NCBI GenBank assembly: GCA_913046155.1 | Contig: CAJWRY010000037.1 | Location: 1-12,136, forward strand | Direction: 5' to 3' | From: an uncultured Candidatus Nemicrothrix sp. | GTDB taxonomy: Bacteria > Actinomycetota > Acidimicrobiia > Acidimicrobiales > UBA8592 | DNA: 12,136 bases | In this document: piece by piece, positions 1 to 7,118 of the stretch | How positions within the stretch are numbered: position 1 is the first letter of the stretch | Layout: the number at the start of each line of letters is the position of its first letter | Program-made: the position numbers and the translations under genes | The notes under the pieces: model-generated | Seen by the model: only the letters and a program-made list of their open reading frames with translations | Database searches by the model: none | Told to the model about the DNA's origin: nothing

Positions 1-1
1 G

Positions 2-571
2 CAAACGGGTTGGGGAAGAACAGGCGAACACTTTTGGGGGTATCAAGCACATGGGATCACGCCTGACATGCTGACTTTCGCAAAAGGTGTCGGAAATGGA
101 ATAACCCTTGCAGGGGTTGTAGCTCGAGCCGAAATCATGGAAAACGTTACCGCATTAAATTTCAGCACTTTCGGAGGTAACCCTCTTTCCGCAGCAGCTG
201 GTCTGGCCACGTTCAGAGAAGTCAAAGGGAAAGATATGCAAGCCAACGCTCTTGACATGGGAAAGCGACTCAAAAGTGGCCTTGAAGAAGCAGCTAGTAC
301 CACTTCATGGATCGGTGATCTTCGGGGAAGAGGATTGATGGTAGCCCTCGAAATTGTTGGGACGGATTCAGGTAGCGGCAACACAGAGCCATACCCAGAA
401 CGTGCTGCAGAGTTTCTTGAAGCCTGCAAAGACCATGGCCTTCTACTAGGCAAAGGCGGTGCATACGGAAATGTGATCCGCATCACGCCAATGCTAAATG
501 CAACAGCAAGCGAAATTGATGAAGGGATAGAAGCTATATCTGCCGCAATCAAGTCCATAGGTAATAGCTAA
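2..571 (+). CDS. AGXT2-like class III aminotransferase, C-terminal part (5' end outside window)
   Basis: This PLP-dependent class III (omega) aminotransferase is cut by the left edge; 189 residues are visible. The frame is open from base 2, and the fragment begins at the family block QTGWGRTGEHFWG, which normally follows the DE of the PLP-binding Asp. Lys28 of the fragment, in TFAKGVGNG (codon 83-85), is the expected Schiff-base lysine. FGGNP follows, as usual, with the RGRGLM motif of the small domain further on. From memory it resembles alanine-glyoxylate aminotransferase 2 (AGXT2) more than GABA aminotransferase. AGXT2 enzymes move amino groups from alanine, beta-alanine or beta-aminoisobutyrate, and they yield semialdehydes that the MmsA of this window could use. 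The exact substrate is not readable from the fragment. It ends TAA at 569-571, only 2 bases before the stop codon of the convergent flavoprotein gene. The internal Met at 68 is not the start, because conserved sequence lies before it. Confidence 0.9.
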   Translation, partial: QTGWGRTGEHFWGYQAHGITPDMLTFAKGVGNGITLAGVVARAEIMENVTALNFSTFGGNPLSAAAGLATFREVKGKDMQANALDMGKRLKSGLEEAASTTSWIGDLRGRGLMVALEIVGTDSGSGNTEPYPERAAEFLEACKDHGLLLGKGGAYGNVIRITPMLNATASEIDEGIEAISAAIKSIGNS

Positions 572-573
572 GT

Positions 574-1989
574 TCAGTCTCCCCGTAAAACGTGTGCAGC
601 TCGCATTGCTAACTTGGCGGTTTTCTGTTTTTTTGTCTCAGATGTATCAGCAGCCCCCATAAAGCGCCTGCTAACACGTACTCCCAACCACCGCAAGGGT
701 TCCGGCTCCCACTTTCTTGATCGCACTCCAACCCAAGGAAGTGAAACAAGGTCAGTTCGTCTTTCAAGTATTAAGTCGGCCATTGTTCTGCCTGCTAGGT
801 TTGCTGCGGCAACACCCTCACCTACATACCCACCAAGAAAACCAACGCCGGATAGTTTGTCGAGGCGAAGGCCAGGAAGCCAATTTCTGGGAATAGCTAA
901 CGTGCCTCCCCATCGGTGTGTTATCGCTACGTCTTTTAGCTGAGGAAGAAAGTTCACGAGATTTTCCCAAACAACCTTATGTGAGTGGAAGTTGCTTTCA
1001 ACTCCTGAATCAATTCTCGACCCGTAAAGGTATGGAGGGTTTCCTTGTCCTCCAAAGGCAATTCGGTTATCTGAGGTTCGCTGCCCATAGATAACGATGT
1101 ATCGGCCATCATTAAATGTAGGTCGATCATCAAGCCCGATTTCGCTCATTTGAGAATCAGTGAGTGGTTCAGTTGCGATCATTCGTGAATAGACAGGAAG
1201 AAGGTCAAGCTTCTTTCCTTTAATATCGCGCGTGTACCCCTCAGTTGCTTGAACTATGACATCAGCTGATACGACACCTTCTACACACACAACTTTTCCT
1301 GTGCTGATAGACAAAGCTGTGGTTCCTTCTACTATCGTTCCACCTTTTCGTTCAACAGCTTCAGCTAGTCCTCTGACCATTTTGCCGGGGTCAACAACAG
1401 CAGAAGGAGCAAAGAAAATACCTGAATGCACATTAGTGGCGTTCACATGTGCTCTAGCTTCATCTGCATCAAGGATTCTGATAACTTCCTCACCGGTACC
1501 TCGCTTACGAGCGAGTTCAACAGCAGAACGTTGTCTTTGCGCTTGAGGAAAATTTCTTGCCACGCTAACGAAACCCCCTTTATGGAAATCACAGTTAATG
1601 TCTTCAGATTCAAGAACACGTTGTATCTCATCAACTGTTCTAAACATTGTTCTTTCAAGTCGAAGAGCCTCGTCCATTGTTGACCGTTTTGCATACTTTT
1701 CAGTGCCTCCTGCCAACGCTCCTTCGCACCACCCACCATTGCGCCCAGAGGCCCCGTACCCACAAAATTCCTTTTCAATGATTAGCACACGAAGAGAGGG
1801 GTCATTTTCAAGTAAGTAATACGCTGTCCATAATCCGCTATAGCCGCCACCAATAATGGCGACATCAACTGACATAGGACCGTTCAAGGGTTTCCGGCCA
1901 TGCAAACTCTGATCAAAAGAGTCCAACCAAAGAGGAGCTTCGCGTGCATTCTGTAGAGGAGACATAAATTTACGTAACCTTATCATCAT
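574..1989 (-). CDS. FAD-dependent amine oxidoreductase, DAO family, PuuB-like
   Basis: This is a flavoprotein of the D-amino-acid-oxidase/glycine-oxidase fold, 471 residues from the first ATG. A Rossmann dinucleotide site lies at about residues 42-53 (VAIIGGGYSGLW), an acidic residue that would bind the ADP ribose is Glu72, and the block GASGRNGGW sits at 79-87. That block is typical of gamma-glutamylputrescine oxidase (PuuB) and related amine oxidases. A C-terminal glycine-rich FAD segment (GFLGGYVGEGVAAANLAGR) follows. In the Puu pathway this enzyme oxidises gamma-glutamylputrescine to the aldehyde with O2. Here it may act on that or on another amine, so no symbol is given. It is somewhat longer than E. 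coli PuuB (about 426 aa) and ends in a basic Lys/Arg-rich tail. The start is uncertain: ATG at 1989 and 1986 lack a clear ribosome site, while ATG at 1965 (Met9) has a weak AAGG 12 bases upstream and would give a protein 8 residues shorter. It is divergent from the aminotransferase operon and convergent with gene 1. Confidence 0.88.
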   Translation of the reverse strand: MMIRLRKFMSPLQNAREAPLWLDSFDQSLHGRKPLNGPMSVDVAIIGGGYSGLWTAYYLLENDPSLRVLIIEKEFCGYGASGRNGGWCEGALAGGTEKYAKRSTMDEALRLERTMFRTVDEIQRVLESEDINCDFHKGGFVSVARNFPQAQRQRSAVELARKRGTGEEVIRILDADEARAHVNATNVHSGIFFAPSAVVDPGKMVRGLAEAVERKGGTIVEGTTALSISTGKVVCVEGVVSADVIVQATEGYTRDIKGKKLDLLPVYSRMIATEPLTDSQMSEIGLDDRPTFNDGRYIVIYGQRTSDNRIAFGGQGNPPYLYGSRIDSGVESNFHSHKVVWENLVNFLPQLKDVAITHRWGGTLAIPRNWLPGLRLDKLSGVGFLGGYVGEGVAAANLAGRTMADLILERRTDLVSLPWVGVRSRKWEPEPLRWLGVRVSRRFMGAADTSETKKQKTAKLAMRAAHVLRGD

Positions 1990-2075
1990 GACATACGAAA
2001 CTTATAGCCCTGTGTGAACTAGCGTGTGTGATTGCCAATGAGTAATCTTGAGAAATCTACAATGAGGAGGTTTAA
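1990..2075. promoter_or_regulatory. Divergent intergenic control region
   Basis: These 86 bases separate the flavoprotein gene (-) from the aminotransferase operon (+) and must hold both promoters unless transcription enters from elsewhere. On the minus strand TATAAG (2006 down to 2001) is a fair -10 box without a convincing -35. It would start transcripts near 1994, which suits the Met9 start of the flavoprotein better than Met1. The 7-mer TGTGTGA occurs twice in direct orientation, at 2011-2017 and 2025-2031, 14 bases apart, and could be an operator half-site. Promoter positions are inference. Confidence 0.4.
2064..2070 (+). promoter_or_regulatory. Strong ribosome binding site of the omega-aminotransferase
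   Basis: GAGGAGG lies 5 bases before the ATG at 2076. It fixes that start and suggests that translation of the long operon initiates well here. Confidence 0.75.
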
Positions 2076-3305
2076 ATGACATCAGCCCTTTTGCATCCCT
2101 TTTCAAAACCATCCTCTGATAATTTTCGGACGCTTGTTCGGTCTGAAGGTGTGCGTGTCTGGGATGACGAAGGCAATGAATATATCGATGGGTTAGGGAG
2201 CCTGTGGTACTGCCAAGTTGGGCATAACAGAGCCGAACTAGTTCAGGCAATTACCAACCAACTCCAAACTTTAAGTTCGTACCATACCTTCGCCCCGATG
2301 GGAAGTCAGATATCTGATCAAGCTGCAGAACGGATACGTTCAGTTTCGCCCTTTCCTGACGGCCGAGTTTTCTTATGCAGCTCCGGTTCTGAGTCAGTAG
2401 ACTCTGCGATCAAAATTATAAGAAAAGTAGCAATTCTGCGAGGTGAGCCCGAACGTCAAATAATCGTTCGACGCGGTCGGGGGTATCACGGTGTGAATGT
2501 TGGTGGAACGACTCTTCAAGGTATTCCTGCGAACCGAGAAGGGTGGGGGGATTTACTTCCGAAAGTTTTGGAAATAGATCCAACAAACATAGAATCTGCA
2601 GCATCTATTTTCAAAGAACATGGTCACAATATAGCTGGAGTAGTAACCGAAGCTGTCCAAGGAGCAGGCGGTGTCTTCCCCCCGCCAGACGGTTTCCTTG
2701 AGGGACTCCGTCGCCTATGCGATGACAACGGTTCTTTGCTCGTTTTTGACGAAGTCATTACTGGATTTGGAAGGACTGGGAACTGGTTCGCTTCCGACAC
2801 CTACGACGTAAAACCAGACCTCATCACATTCGCAAAAGGTGTGACAAGTGGATACCAGCCGATGGGAGGCGTCCTCGTCAGTAGAGCAATATGTGATTTA
2901 TTTGAGCAAGACCCAGATTTTGTTTTTATGCATGGTTACACATATAGCGGTCACCCAGCTGCTTGCGCTGCAGCTATTGCAAATATTGACCTTATAGAAA
3001 AGGAAGGCCTTGTTGAACGAGCAAAGCATATCGGAAAGAGAATTTCTCAGGGCCTAGAGGCACTTAAAAGCGATGGGCTTCTATCTGAAGTTCGTGGAGT
3101 TGGGGCTATCTGGGCTGGGCAGATAGAGGGTGCCACAACTGAACAAGGATTGGCAGTTAGGGATAAAATGACAGAAAAGGGAGTGATCTGCAGGGCAATA
3201 AATGGGGCACTAGCATTTTGTCCTCCACTAATCATCGAGGATCAAGACATTGATCACATGATTGATATAGCCGAACAAGCAATTAACGAAATCATGACCT
3301 CATGA
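2076..3305 (+). CDS. Class III omega-aminotransferase (putrescine/beta-alanine:pyruvate type)
   Basis: A complete 409-residue PLP-dependent class III aminotransferase, the usual length for the family. Visible landmarks are the PLP phosphate-binding SSGSES block at 102-107, YHG at 137-139, the PLP-binding Asp225 in VFDEVITGFGRTG, the Schiff-base Lys254 in TFAKGVTSG, and the YTYSGHP block at 288-294. The N-terminal WDDEGNEYIDGLGSLW region (29-44) and the substitution pattern resemble omega-amino acid:pyruvate and putrescine:pyruvate (SpuC-like) aminotransferases, from memory. It would turn a terminal amine such as putrescine, GABA or beta-alanine into an aldehyde with pyruvate as acceptor. Position at the head of an operon with agmatinase and a polyamine importer supports an amine substrate. 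The choice among these substrates is inference. The start at 2076 is set by a strong ribosome site. Its stop overlaps the next start as ATGA (3302-3305), implying translational coupling. Confidence 0.93.
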   Translation: MTSALLHPFSKPSSDNFRTLVRSEGVRVWDDEGNEYIDGLGSLWYCQVGHNRAELVQAITNQLQTLSSYHTFAPMGSQISDQAAERIRSVSPFPDGRVFLCSSGSESVDSAIKIIRKVAILRGEPERQIIVRRGRGYHGVNVGGTTLQGIPANREGWGDLLPKVLEIDPTNIESAASIFKEHGHNIAGVVTEAVQGAGGVFPPPDGFLEGLRRLCDDNGSLLVFDEVITGFGRTGNWFASDTYDVKPDLITFAKGVTSGYQPMGGVLVSRAICDLFEQDPDFVFMHGYTYSGHPAACAAAIANIDLIEKEGLVERAKHIGKRISQGLEALKSDGLLSEVRGVGAIWAGQIEGATTEQGLAVRDKMTEKGVICRAINGALAFCPPLIIEDQDIDHMIDIAEQAINEIMTS

Positions 3306-4396
3306 AACGTCCTAAGCTACGTATTCTGGATGCTCAGGGTTCTTTCGAATCAATAGGATTCCTGCATGGGAAGCAGTTTGCAGATGAGATCCAACATTAT
3401 GTTAAAGAAAGAGTCAAACTTGTAGCATCAGGGTCTTGGTCTGGTAAGCAGATGAGCGAGTCCGACATTATTGATCTCGCCGAGTCAATGATTCCCGAGC
3501 ACCAACATTTTGACCCCCAACTATTTACTGAAATGAGCGCCCTTTCAGAAGGAGCAAATATTTCTATAGCTGAAGCGATCATTGTTGGAGGCTTTACTGA
3601 CTTCGTGGACACGGTCAGGTCAGCAACAGGTGGGGTGACCCCACCCGAGCTACACGAAGATGACTGTACAGCAGTCCTAGTTCCAGATTCACGAGCTAAT
3701 GGCGAAGGCTTTCTTGCCCAAACCTGGGATATGCACGATACCGCAACTGATCATGTGCTTTTGCTCCGAGCTAAACCTGACGAATGCCCTTCTGCACTTA
3801 TTTTCACTACAACGGGCTGCTTAGGGCAGATAGGAATGAATAATCAAGGCGTAGCAGTAGGAATTAACAACCTCACAAGCAGCACGGGAAAAGTCGGAGT
3901 CGTGTGGCCATCGGTTGTCCGGTCCATGCTGCGACAGGAATCATCAAAGGATGCGCTAAGTGTTCTAAGTAACGCTAATCTCGCTGGAGCGCACAACTAC
4001 CTCATAATGGATAAGCAGGGAGATGGTTTCAACGTAGAGGCCATGCCCGATGCGCAGACAGTTACCCGATTGGAATCGGCGCCAATAGTGCATACTAATC
4101 ATGCTGTGTCGCCGGAAGCTCAAGCAGAAGAAGCTGAGCGGCCAGCAGATCTACTAGCCAACTCAACCCTGAGGCTTTCAAGAGGAAATGAACTTCTAGC
4201 GAGTGATGAAATAGGACTGGAACGCTTAATCAAATTAACTCAGGACGATGAAGCAATTTGTAGAAAGCCCGAACCACCACACAGAATAGAATCAAGTGGG
4301 GCAGCCATTATGCGACCAGCGACTGGTGAATTCTGGGCATGTTGGGGTCAGCCATCACATAACGACTATGAACTGATCAGGTGGAAGAATGGTTGA
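3302..4396 (+). CDS. C45-family (acyl-CoA:6-APA acyltransferase-like) Ntn hydrolase/acyltransferase
   Basis: This 364-residue protein has the layout of peptidase family C45, autoproteolytic Ntn enzymes whose best-known member is isopenicillin N acyltransferase. An N-terminal helical region carries G-x-x-HGKQF (about 19-26) and EMSALSEGANIS (77-88). The candidate nucleophile Cys122 lies in HEDDCTAVLVP. Then come AQTWDMH (139-145), GQIGMNNQGVAVGINNL (175-191), AHNYLIMD (230-237) and HTNH (264-267). In the family the precursor cleaves itself just before the Cys, which becomes the N-terminal nucleophile of the beta subunit. Cleavage here would be between Asp121 and Cys122 rather than the Gly-Cys of the fungal enzyme. 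No signal peptide is visible, so it is probably cytoplasmic. It is coupled to the aminotransferase by ATGA and overlaps the GNAT gene by 8 bases. A role in hydrolysing or forming an N-acyl amine bond is inference; the substrate is unknown. Confidence 0.85.
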   Translation: MKRPKLRILDAQGSFESIGFLHGKQFADEIQHYVKERVKLVASGSWSGKQMSESDIIDLAESMIPEHQHFDPQLFTEMSALSEGANISIAEAIIVGGFTDFVDTVRSATGGVTPPELHEDDCTAVLVPDSRANGEGFLAQTWDMHDTATDHVLLLRAKPDECPSALIFTTTGCLGQIGMNNQGVAVGINNLTSSTGKVGVVWPSVVRSMLRQESSKDALSVLSNANLAGAHNYLIMDKQGDGFNVEAMPDAQTVTRLESAPIVHTNHAVSPEAQAEEAERPADLLANSTLRLSRGNELLASDEIGLERLIKLTQDDEAICRKPEPPHRIESSGAAIMRPATGEFWACWGQPSHNDYELIRWKNG

Positions 4397-5051
4397 GGGA
4401 ACTGTTGTACATATCGGAGAAAAGTCGGGATTACACTACAGGCACCCTAGACCGGAGTGGTCAACGGAAATGGAACACATTGAACTTTCGTCTTTCCCAA
4501 CTTCCGATCCAGCAGATCTCTATAACAAAGAAGAGCTAGAGGTGCTATCTCGCGACTTCCCTCAAGGTGGCTTTGTTGGATTTGATGGGGACTTAGCTGT
4601 TGCGATGGGTTTAGGTGTGCAAGTTCACTTTGATGAGGATAATCCAATCCACACAGTCCACGACATCATGCCGGGGAATGGAAGCTCGGGTCACATACCT
4701 AGTGGGAACTGGTACTACGGCACCTCCATAGCTGTTAACCCGACGTATAGACGAAAAGGAATAGGTAGCGAGCTGTATCTTCTGCGAAAACAGGTTTGCA
4801 TCAGTCATAATCTCAAGGGGATTATCGCGGGAGGTGTTATGCCTGGCTTTGCAAAATATAAAGCAGAAATGACTGCTGATGAGTACATAACTGCTGTAAG
4901 GGAGAACGTTATTTACGACTCAACACTTTCATTTCAAGCAAATAATGGCTTTGAATTGGTGTGCGCTTTGCCGGACTACATAGCGAACCCAGAGATTGAT
5001 AATTATGCAGCCTTAATTATCTGGAGAAACCTGGAATACAAGGAGAGCTAA
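4389..5051 (+). CDS. Stand-alone GNAT N-acetyltransferase related to GNAT domains of GNAT-nitrilase fusions
   Basis: A 220-residue GNAT-fold protein. The acetyl-CoA pyrophosphate loop is RRKGIG at 121-126 (pattern RxxGxG), preceded by strand YGTSIAVNP. FPQGGFVGFDGDLAVAMG (57-74) is the typical N-terminal strand region. The C-terminal part carries IIAGGVMPGF (145-154), MTADEYITAV (161-170), YDSTLSFQANNGFEL (176-190) and a final IIWRN (210-214). From memory these blocks match the GNAT half of bacterial proteins in which GNAT is fused to a carbon-nitrogen hydrolase (YhcX type), but here the frame ends and no nitrilase domain follows. The substrate is not readable; an amine such as agmatine or putrescine is suggested only by context. 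ATG 4389 is chosen because it overlaps the previous gene by 8 bases with a weak GGAAG before it. ATG 4470 (Met28) is a plausible alternative, since the first 27 residues look unlike the domain. Confidence 0.85.
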   Translation: MVEGTVVHIGEKSGLHYRHPRPEWSTEMEHIELSSFPTSDPADLYNKEELEVLSRDFPQGGFVGFDGDLAVAMGLGVQVHFDEDNPIHTVHDIMPGNGSSGHIPSGNWYYGTSIAVNPTYRRKGIGSELYLLRKQVCISHNLKGIIAGGVMPGFAKYKAEMTADEYITAVRENVIYDSTLSFQANNGFELVCALPDYIANPEIDNYAALIIWRNLEYKES

Positions 5052-5053
5052 GT

Positions 5054-6028
5054 ATGGGGAAAGAAATTGAAGGCGACCAGGCATTTCGCCGCGAGGACCT
5101 GCTTGGCAGAAATCCTGAAATGACATTTGGAGGCGCTCTTTCTTTTTTGAGAAGGAATTACTCACGTAACCTCACTGATATTGATATCGCAGTAACTGGT
5201 ATTCCATTCGATATGGCAACCTCCAACCGGCCAGGAACACGCCTTGGCCCTAGAGCAATACGTGCCGCCTCAGTTGGTTTAGCAGAATTAGAAGCCTACC
5301 CCTTTGGTTTCGACCCTTTTCAATATTTGAAAGTCATTGATTACGGGGATTGCTTTATTGATTATGGCTACCCAAACCAAGCACCTGACCAGATTGAAAA
5401 GCACGCTCTCGAAATCATTGAAACCGGAACAATGATGTTGAGCATGGGGGGTGACCATTTCGTAACGTACCCGTTACTAAAAGCGCATGCGGAAAAACAC
5501 GGACCGCTATCCCTAATCCACTTTGATGCGCACTGTGATACTTGGGAAGATGATGGGCAAAGATTAGATCATGGCTCAATGTTCCTACGGGCGATTCGCG
5601 AAGGAATCATAAACCCCGAGACGTCTGTCCAAATAGGGATTCGAACACATAATGCAGAAACATATGATTTCACTATCCTCGGAGCTCCCTGGGTGCATAG
5701 AGAAGGAATCCCAGCAGTTATAGATGTCATTCGAGAGGTCGTAGGCACACACAAAGCGTATTTGACATTTGACATTGATTGCTTAGACCCCGCTTTCGCT
5801 CCGGGAACTGGGACCCCGGTTGCAGGTGGGCTAAGTACAGCGCAGGCTTTAGATGCAATTCGTTCTCTGGGTGATTTCAACATTGTCGGCATGGATGTTG
5901 TCGAAGTAGCACCGTCATACGATATTAGTGAGATCACGGCGATTGCTGCTGCGACCCTTTTACATGACTTTATTTGTCTTCAAGCTGAGAAAAAAGGGGC
6001 TACACGTCAACCGTTTGGATATATCTAG
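5054..6028 (+). CDS. speB: Agmatinase (agmatine ureohydrolase)
   Basis: A complete 324-residue binuclear-manganese ureohydrolase, which would hydrolyse agmatine to putrescine and urea in the cytoplasm. All metal ligands are visible: His135 in GGDH, Asp158, His160 and Asp162 in DAHCD, and Asp240 and Asp242 in FDIDCLDP. The substrate-side blocks match E. coli SpeB from memory: GIPFDMATSNRPGTRLGP (49-66), HFDAHCDTW, DHGSMF, SVQIGIRT (191-198), DPAFAPGTGTPVAGGLS (245-261) and GMDVVEVAPSYDISEITA (279-296). Guanidinobutyrase and related guanidino hydrolases share much of this, so agmatine is very likely rather than certain. It is slightly longer than E. coli SpeB (306 aa). The start at 5054 follows AAGGAG (5040-5045) by 8 bases and lies 2 bases after the GNAT stop. 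It is in one operon with the polyamine importer, 28 bases before potA. Confidence 0.94.
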   Translation: MGKEIEGDQAFRREDLLGRNPEMTFGGALSFLRRNYSRNLTDIDIAVTGIPFDMATSNRPGTRLGPRAIRAASVGLAELEAYPFGFDPFQYLKVIDYGDCFIDYGYPNQAPDQIEKHALEIIETGTMMLSMGGDHFVTYPLLKAHAEKHGPLSLIHFDAHCDTWEDDGQRLDHGSMFLRAIREGIINPETSVQIGIRTHNAETYDFTILGAPWVHREGIPAVIDVIREVVGTHKAYLTFDIDCLDPAFAPGTGTPVAGGLSTAQALDAIRSLGDFNIVGMDVVEVAPSYDISEITAIAAATLLHDFICLQAEKKGATRQPFGYI

Positions 6029-6046
6029 AGAAAGGTACGATTACGT

Positions 6047-6053
6047 AAGGGGG
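6047..6053 (+). promoter_or_regulatory. Ribosome binding site deciding the potA start
   Basis: AAGGGGG stands just before ATG 6057 (core AAGG with 6-base spacing). It supports this start over an in-frame ATG at 5928, which would lie inside speB and add 43 residues with no ABC homology. Confidence 0.6.
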
Positions 6054-6056
6054 AAA

Positions 6057-7118
6057 ATGACTGCTGCAGTTGAATTAAAAGGAATCACCAAAAAGTTCGG
6101 TGACGTCACCGCTGTTGACAATGTAGATTTAACCATTGAAGACGGCGAATTCTTCTCCCTGCTTGGCCCAAGCGGGTGTGGGAAAACCACAACACTAAGA
6201 ATGATCGCAGGTTTAGAATTCCCAACAGAGGGAAGCCTTTCAATCTTTGGCGAAGAAGTAGGTACCCTTGCTCCTAATAAACGGTCGGTCAATACAGTTT
6301 TCCAAAATTACGCCCTCTTCCCCCATCTCACAGTAATTGACAATGTGGGGTTTGGGCTCAAGATGCAAGGAGTCGCAAAGAAAGAAACAAAAGAACGAGC
6401 GATGGAAATGATTGAACTTGTCCAGTTATCAGGACTTGAGACTCGCAAACCATCGCAAATGTCTGGGGGGCAACAGCAAAGAGTAGCACTAGCCAGAGCA
6501 CTGGTGAACCAACCAAAGGTTTTGCTTCTAGATGAACCTTTAGGCGCATTAGACCTAAAACTCAGGCAAGAAATGCAATTAGAACTCAAGAAACTCCAAC
6601 GTGACGTAGGAATCAGCTTTGTATTCGTTACGCATGATCAAGAAGAAGCTTTAACAATGTCCGATCGGATAGCAGTCATGCACGAAGGGAAACTTTTGCA
6701 AGTCGCAAGCCCCGAAGAAATTTATGAAAGCCCAGCAAATAGGTTTGTCGCCGACTTTATCGGTAGGACAAACCTACTAGATGGAACGACCTCAGATAAT
6801 GAAACTGTCGTGCTCAGCAACGGGACTTCAATCAGAGCACAGAATAGTTTCCCTGAAGGAACCAAAGTATCAATCAGTATCAGGCCGGAAAGGACGAAGA
6901 TCACGAAACGTTTAGAGCCATCCGACCCCTTATCTAGTATTCAGGGAACTGTTGAAACCATCACATATCTTGGAAATGCGCGAGTATACGGGGTCAAGTT
7001 CACATGGCTATCAATTGAAGTACGCGAGGAGAACAGACCTGGTTTGGAAGTTTTTAATGCCGGAGATGATGTCACTGTCCACTGGGAGCATGACGCTATT
7101 TCAGTAGTGGAAGACTAA
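6057..7118 (+). CDS. potA: Polyamine ABC transporter ATP-binding protein
   Basis: The cytoplasmic ATPase of a spermidine/putrescine-type importer, 353 residues (E. coli PotA is about 378). In order: Walker A GPSGCGKTT at 37-45, Q-loop Gln83 in VFQNYALFPH, ABC signature MSGGQQQR at 135-142, Walker B VLLLDEP at 155-161, and H-loop His193 in VTHDQEEAL. The signature's first residue is Met in place of the common Leu. DRIAVMHEGKLLQVASPEEIYESP (203-226) is the usual PotA/MalK-class run. A C-terminal TOBE domain, with SIRPE near 274-278, occupies roughly 270-350. The spermidine/putrescine assignment rests on the following potB-potC-potD genes. Its stop overlaps the potB start by one base. The same ATPase class also serves iron or thiamine importers, which the PotD homologue argues against. 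Confidence 0.95.
   Translation: MTAAVELKGITKKFGDVTAVDNVDLTIEDGEFFSLLGPSGCGKTTTLRMIAGLEFPTEGSLSIFGEEVGTLAPNKRSVNTVFQNYALFPHLTVIDNVGFGLKMQGVAKKETKERAMEMIELVQLSGLETRKPSQMSGGQQQRVALARALVNQPKVLLLDEPLGALDLKLRQEMQLELKKLQRDVGISFVFVTHDQEEALTMSDRIAVMHEGKLLQVASPEEIYESPANRFVADFIGRTNLLDGTTSDNETVVLSNGTSIRAQNSFPEGTKVSISIRPERTKITKRLEPSDPLSSIQGTVETITYLGNARVYGVKFTWLSIEVREENRPGLEVFNAGDDVTVHWEHDAISVVED

Noticed and set aside
43..558. Long open frame on the minus strand opposite the first aminotransferase
   Set aside because: It is a shadow of a gene with clear family motifs on the + strand; the translation has no recognisable domain and no ribosome site was found.
628..634. Run of seven T as a terminator U-tract for the first aminotransferase gene
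   Set aside because: No stable hairpin was seen just before it, and on the minus strand it encodes the Lys-rich tail of the flavoprotein.
1443..1778. Second minus-strand open frame inside the flavoprotein gene
   Set aside because: It is out of frame with the flavoprotein, which is continuous and carries the conserved motifs; no frameshift is needed.
2058..2063. TACAAT as -10 box of the + strand operon, with TTGCCA (2032-2037) as -35
   Set aside because: The spacer would be 20 bases, and transcription would begin inside the ribosome binding site.
5928..6056. N-terminal extension of PotA by 43 residues
   Set aside because: It would lie largely inside speB, shows no ABC-family sequence, and a ribosome site directly precedes ATG 6057.
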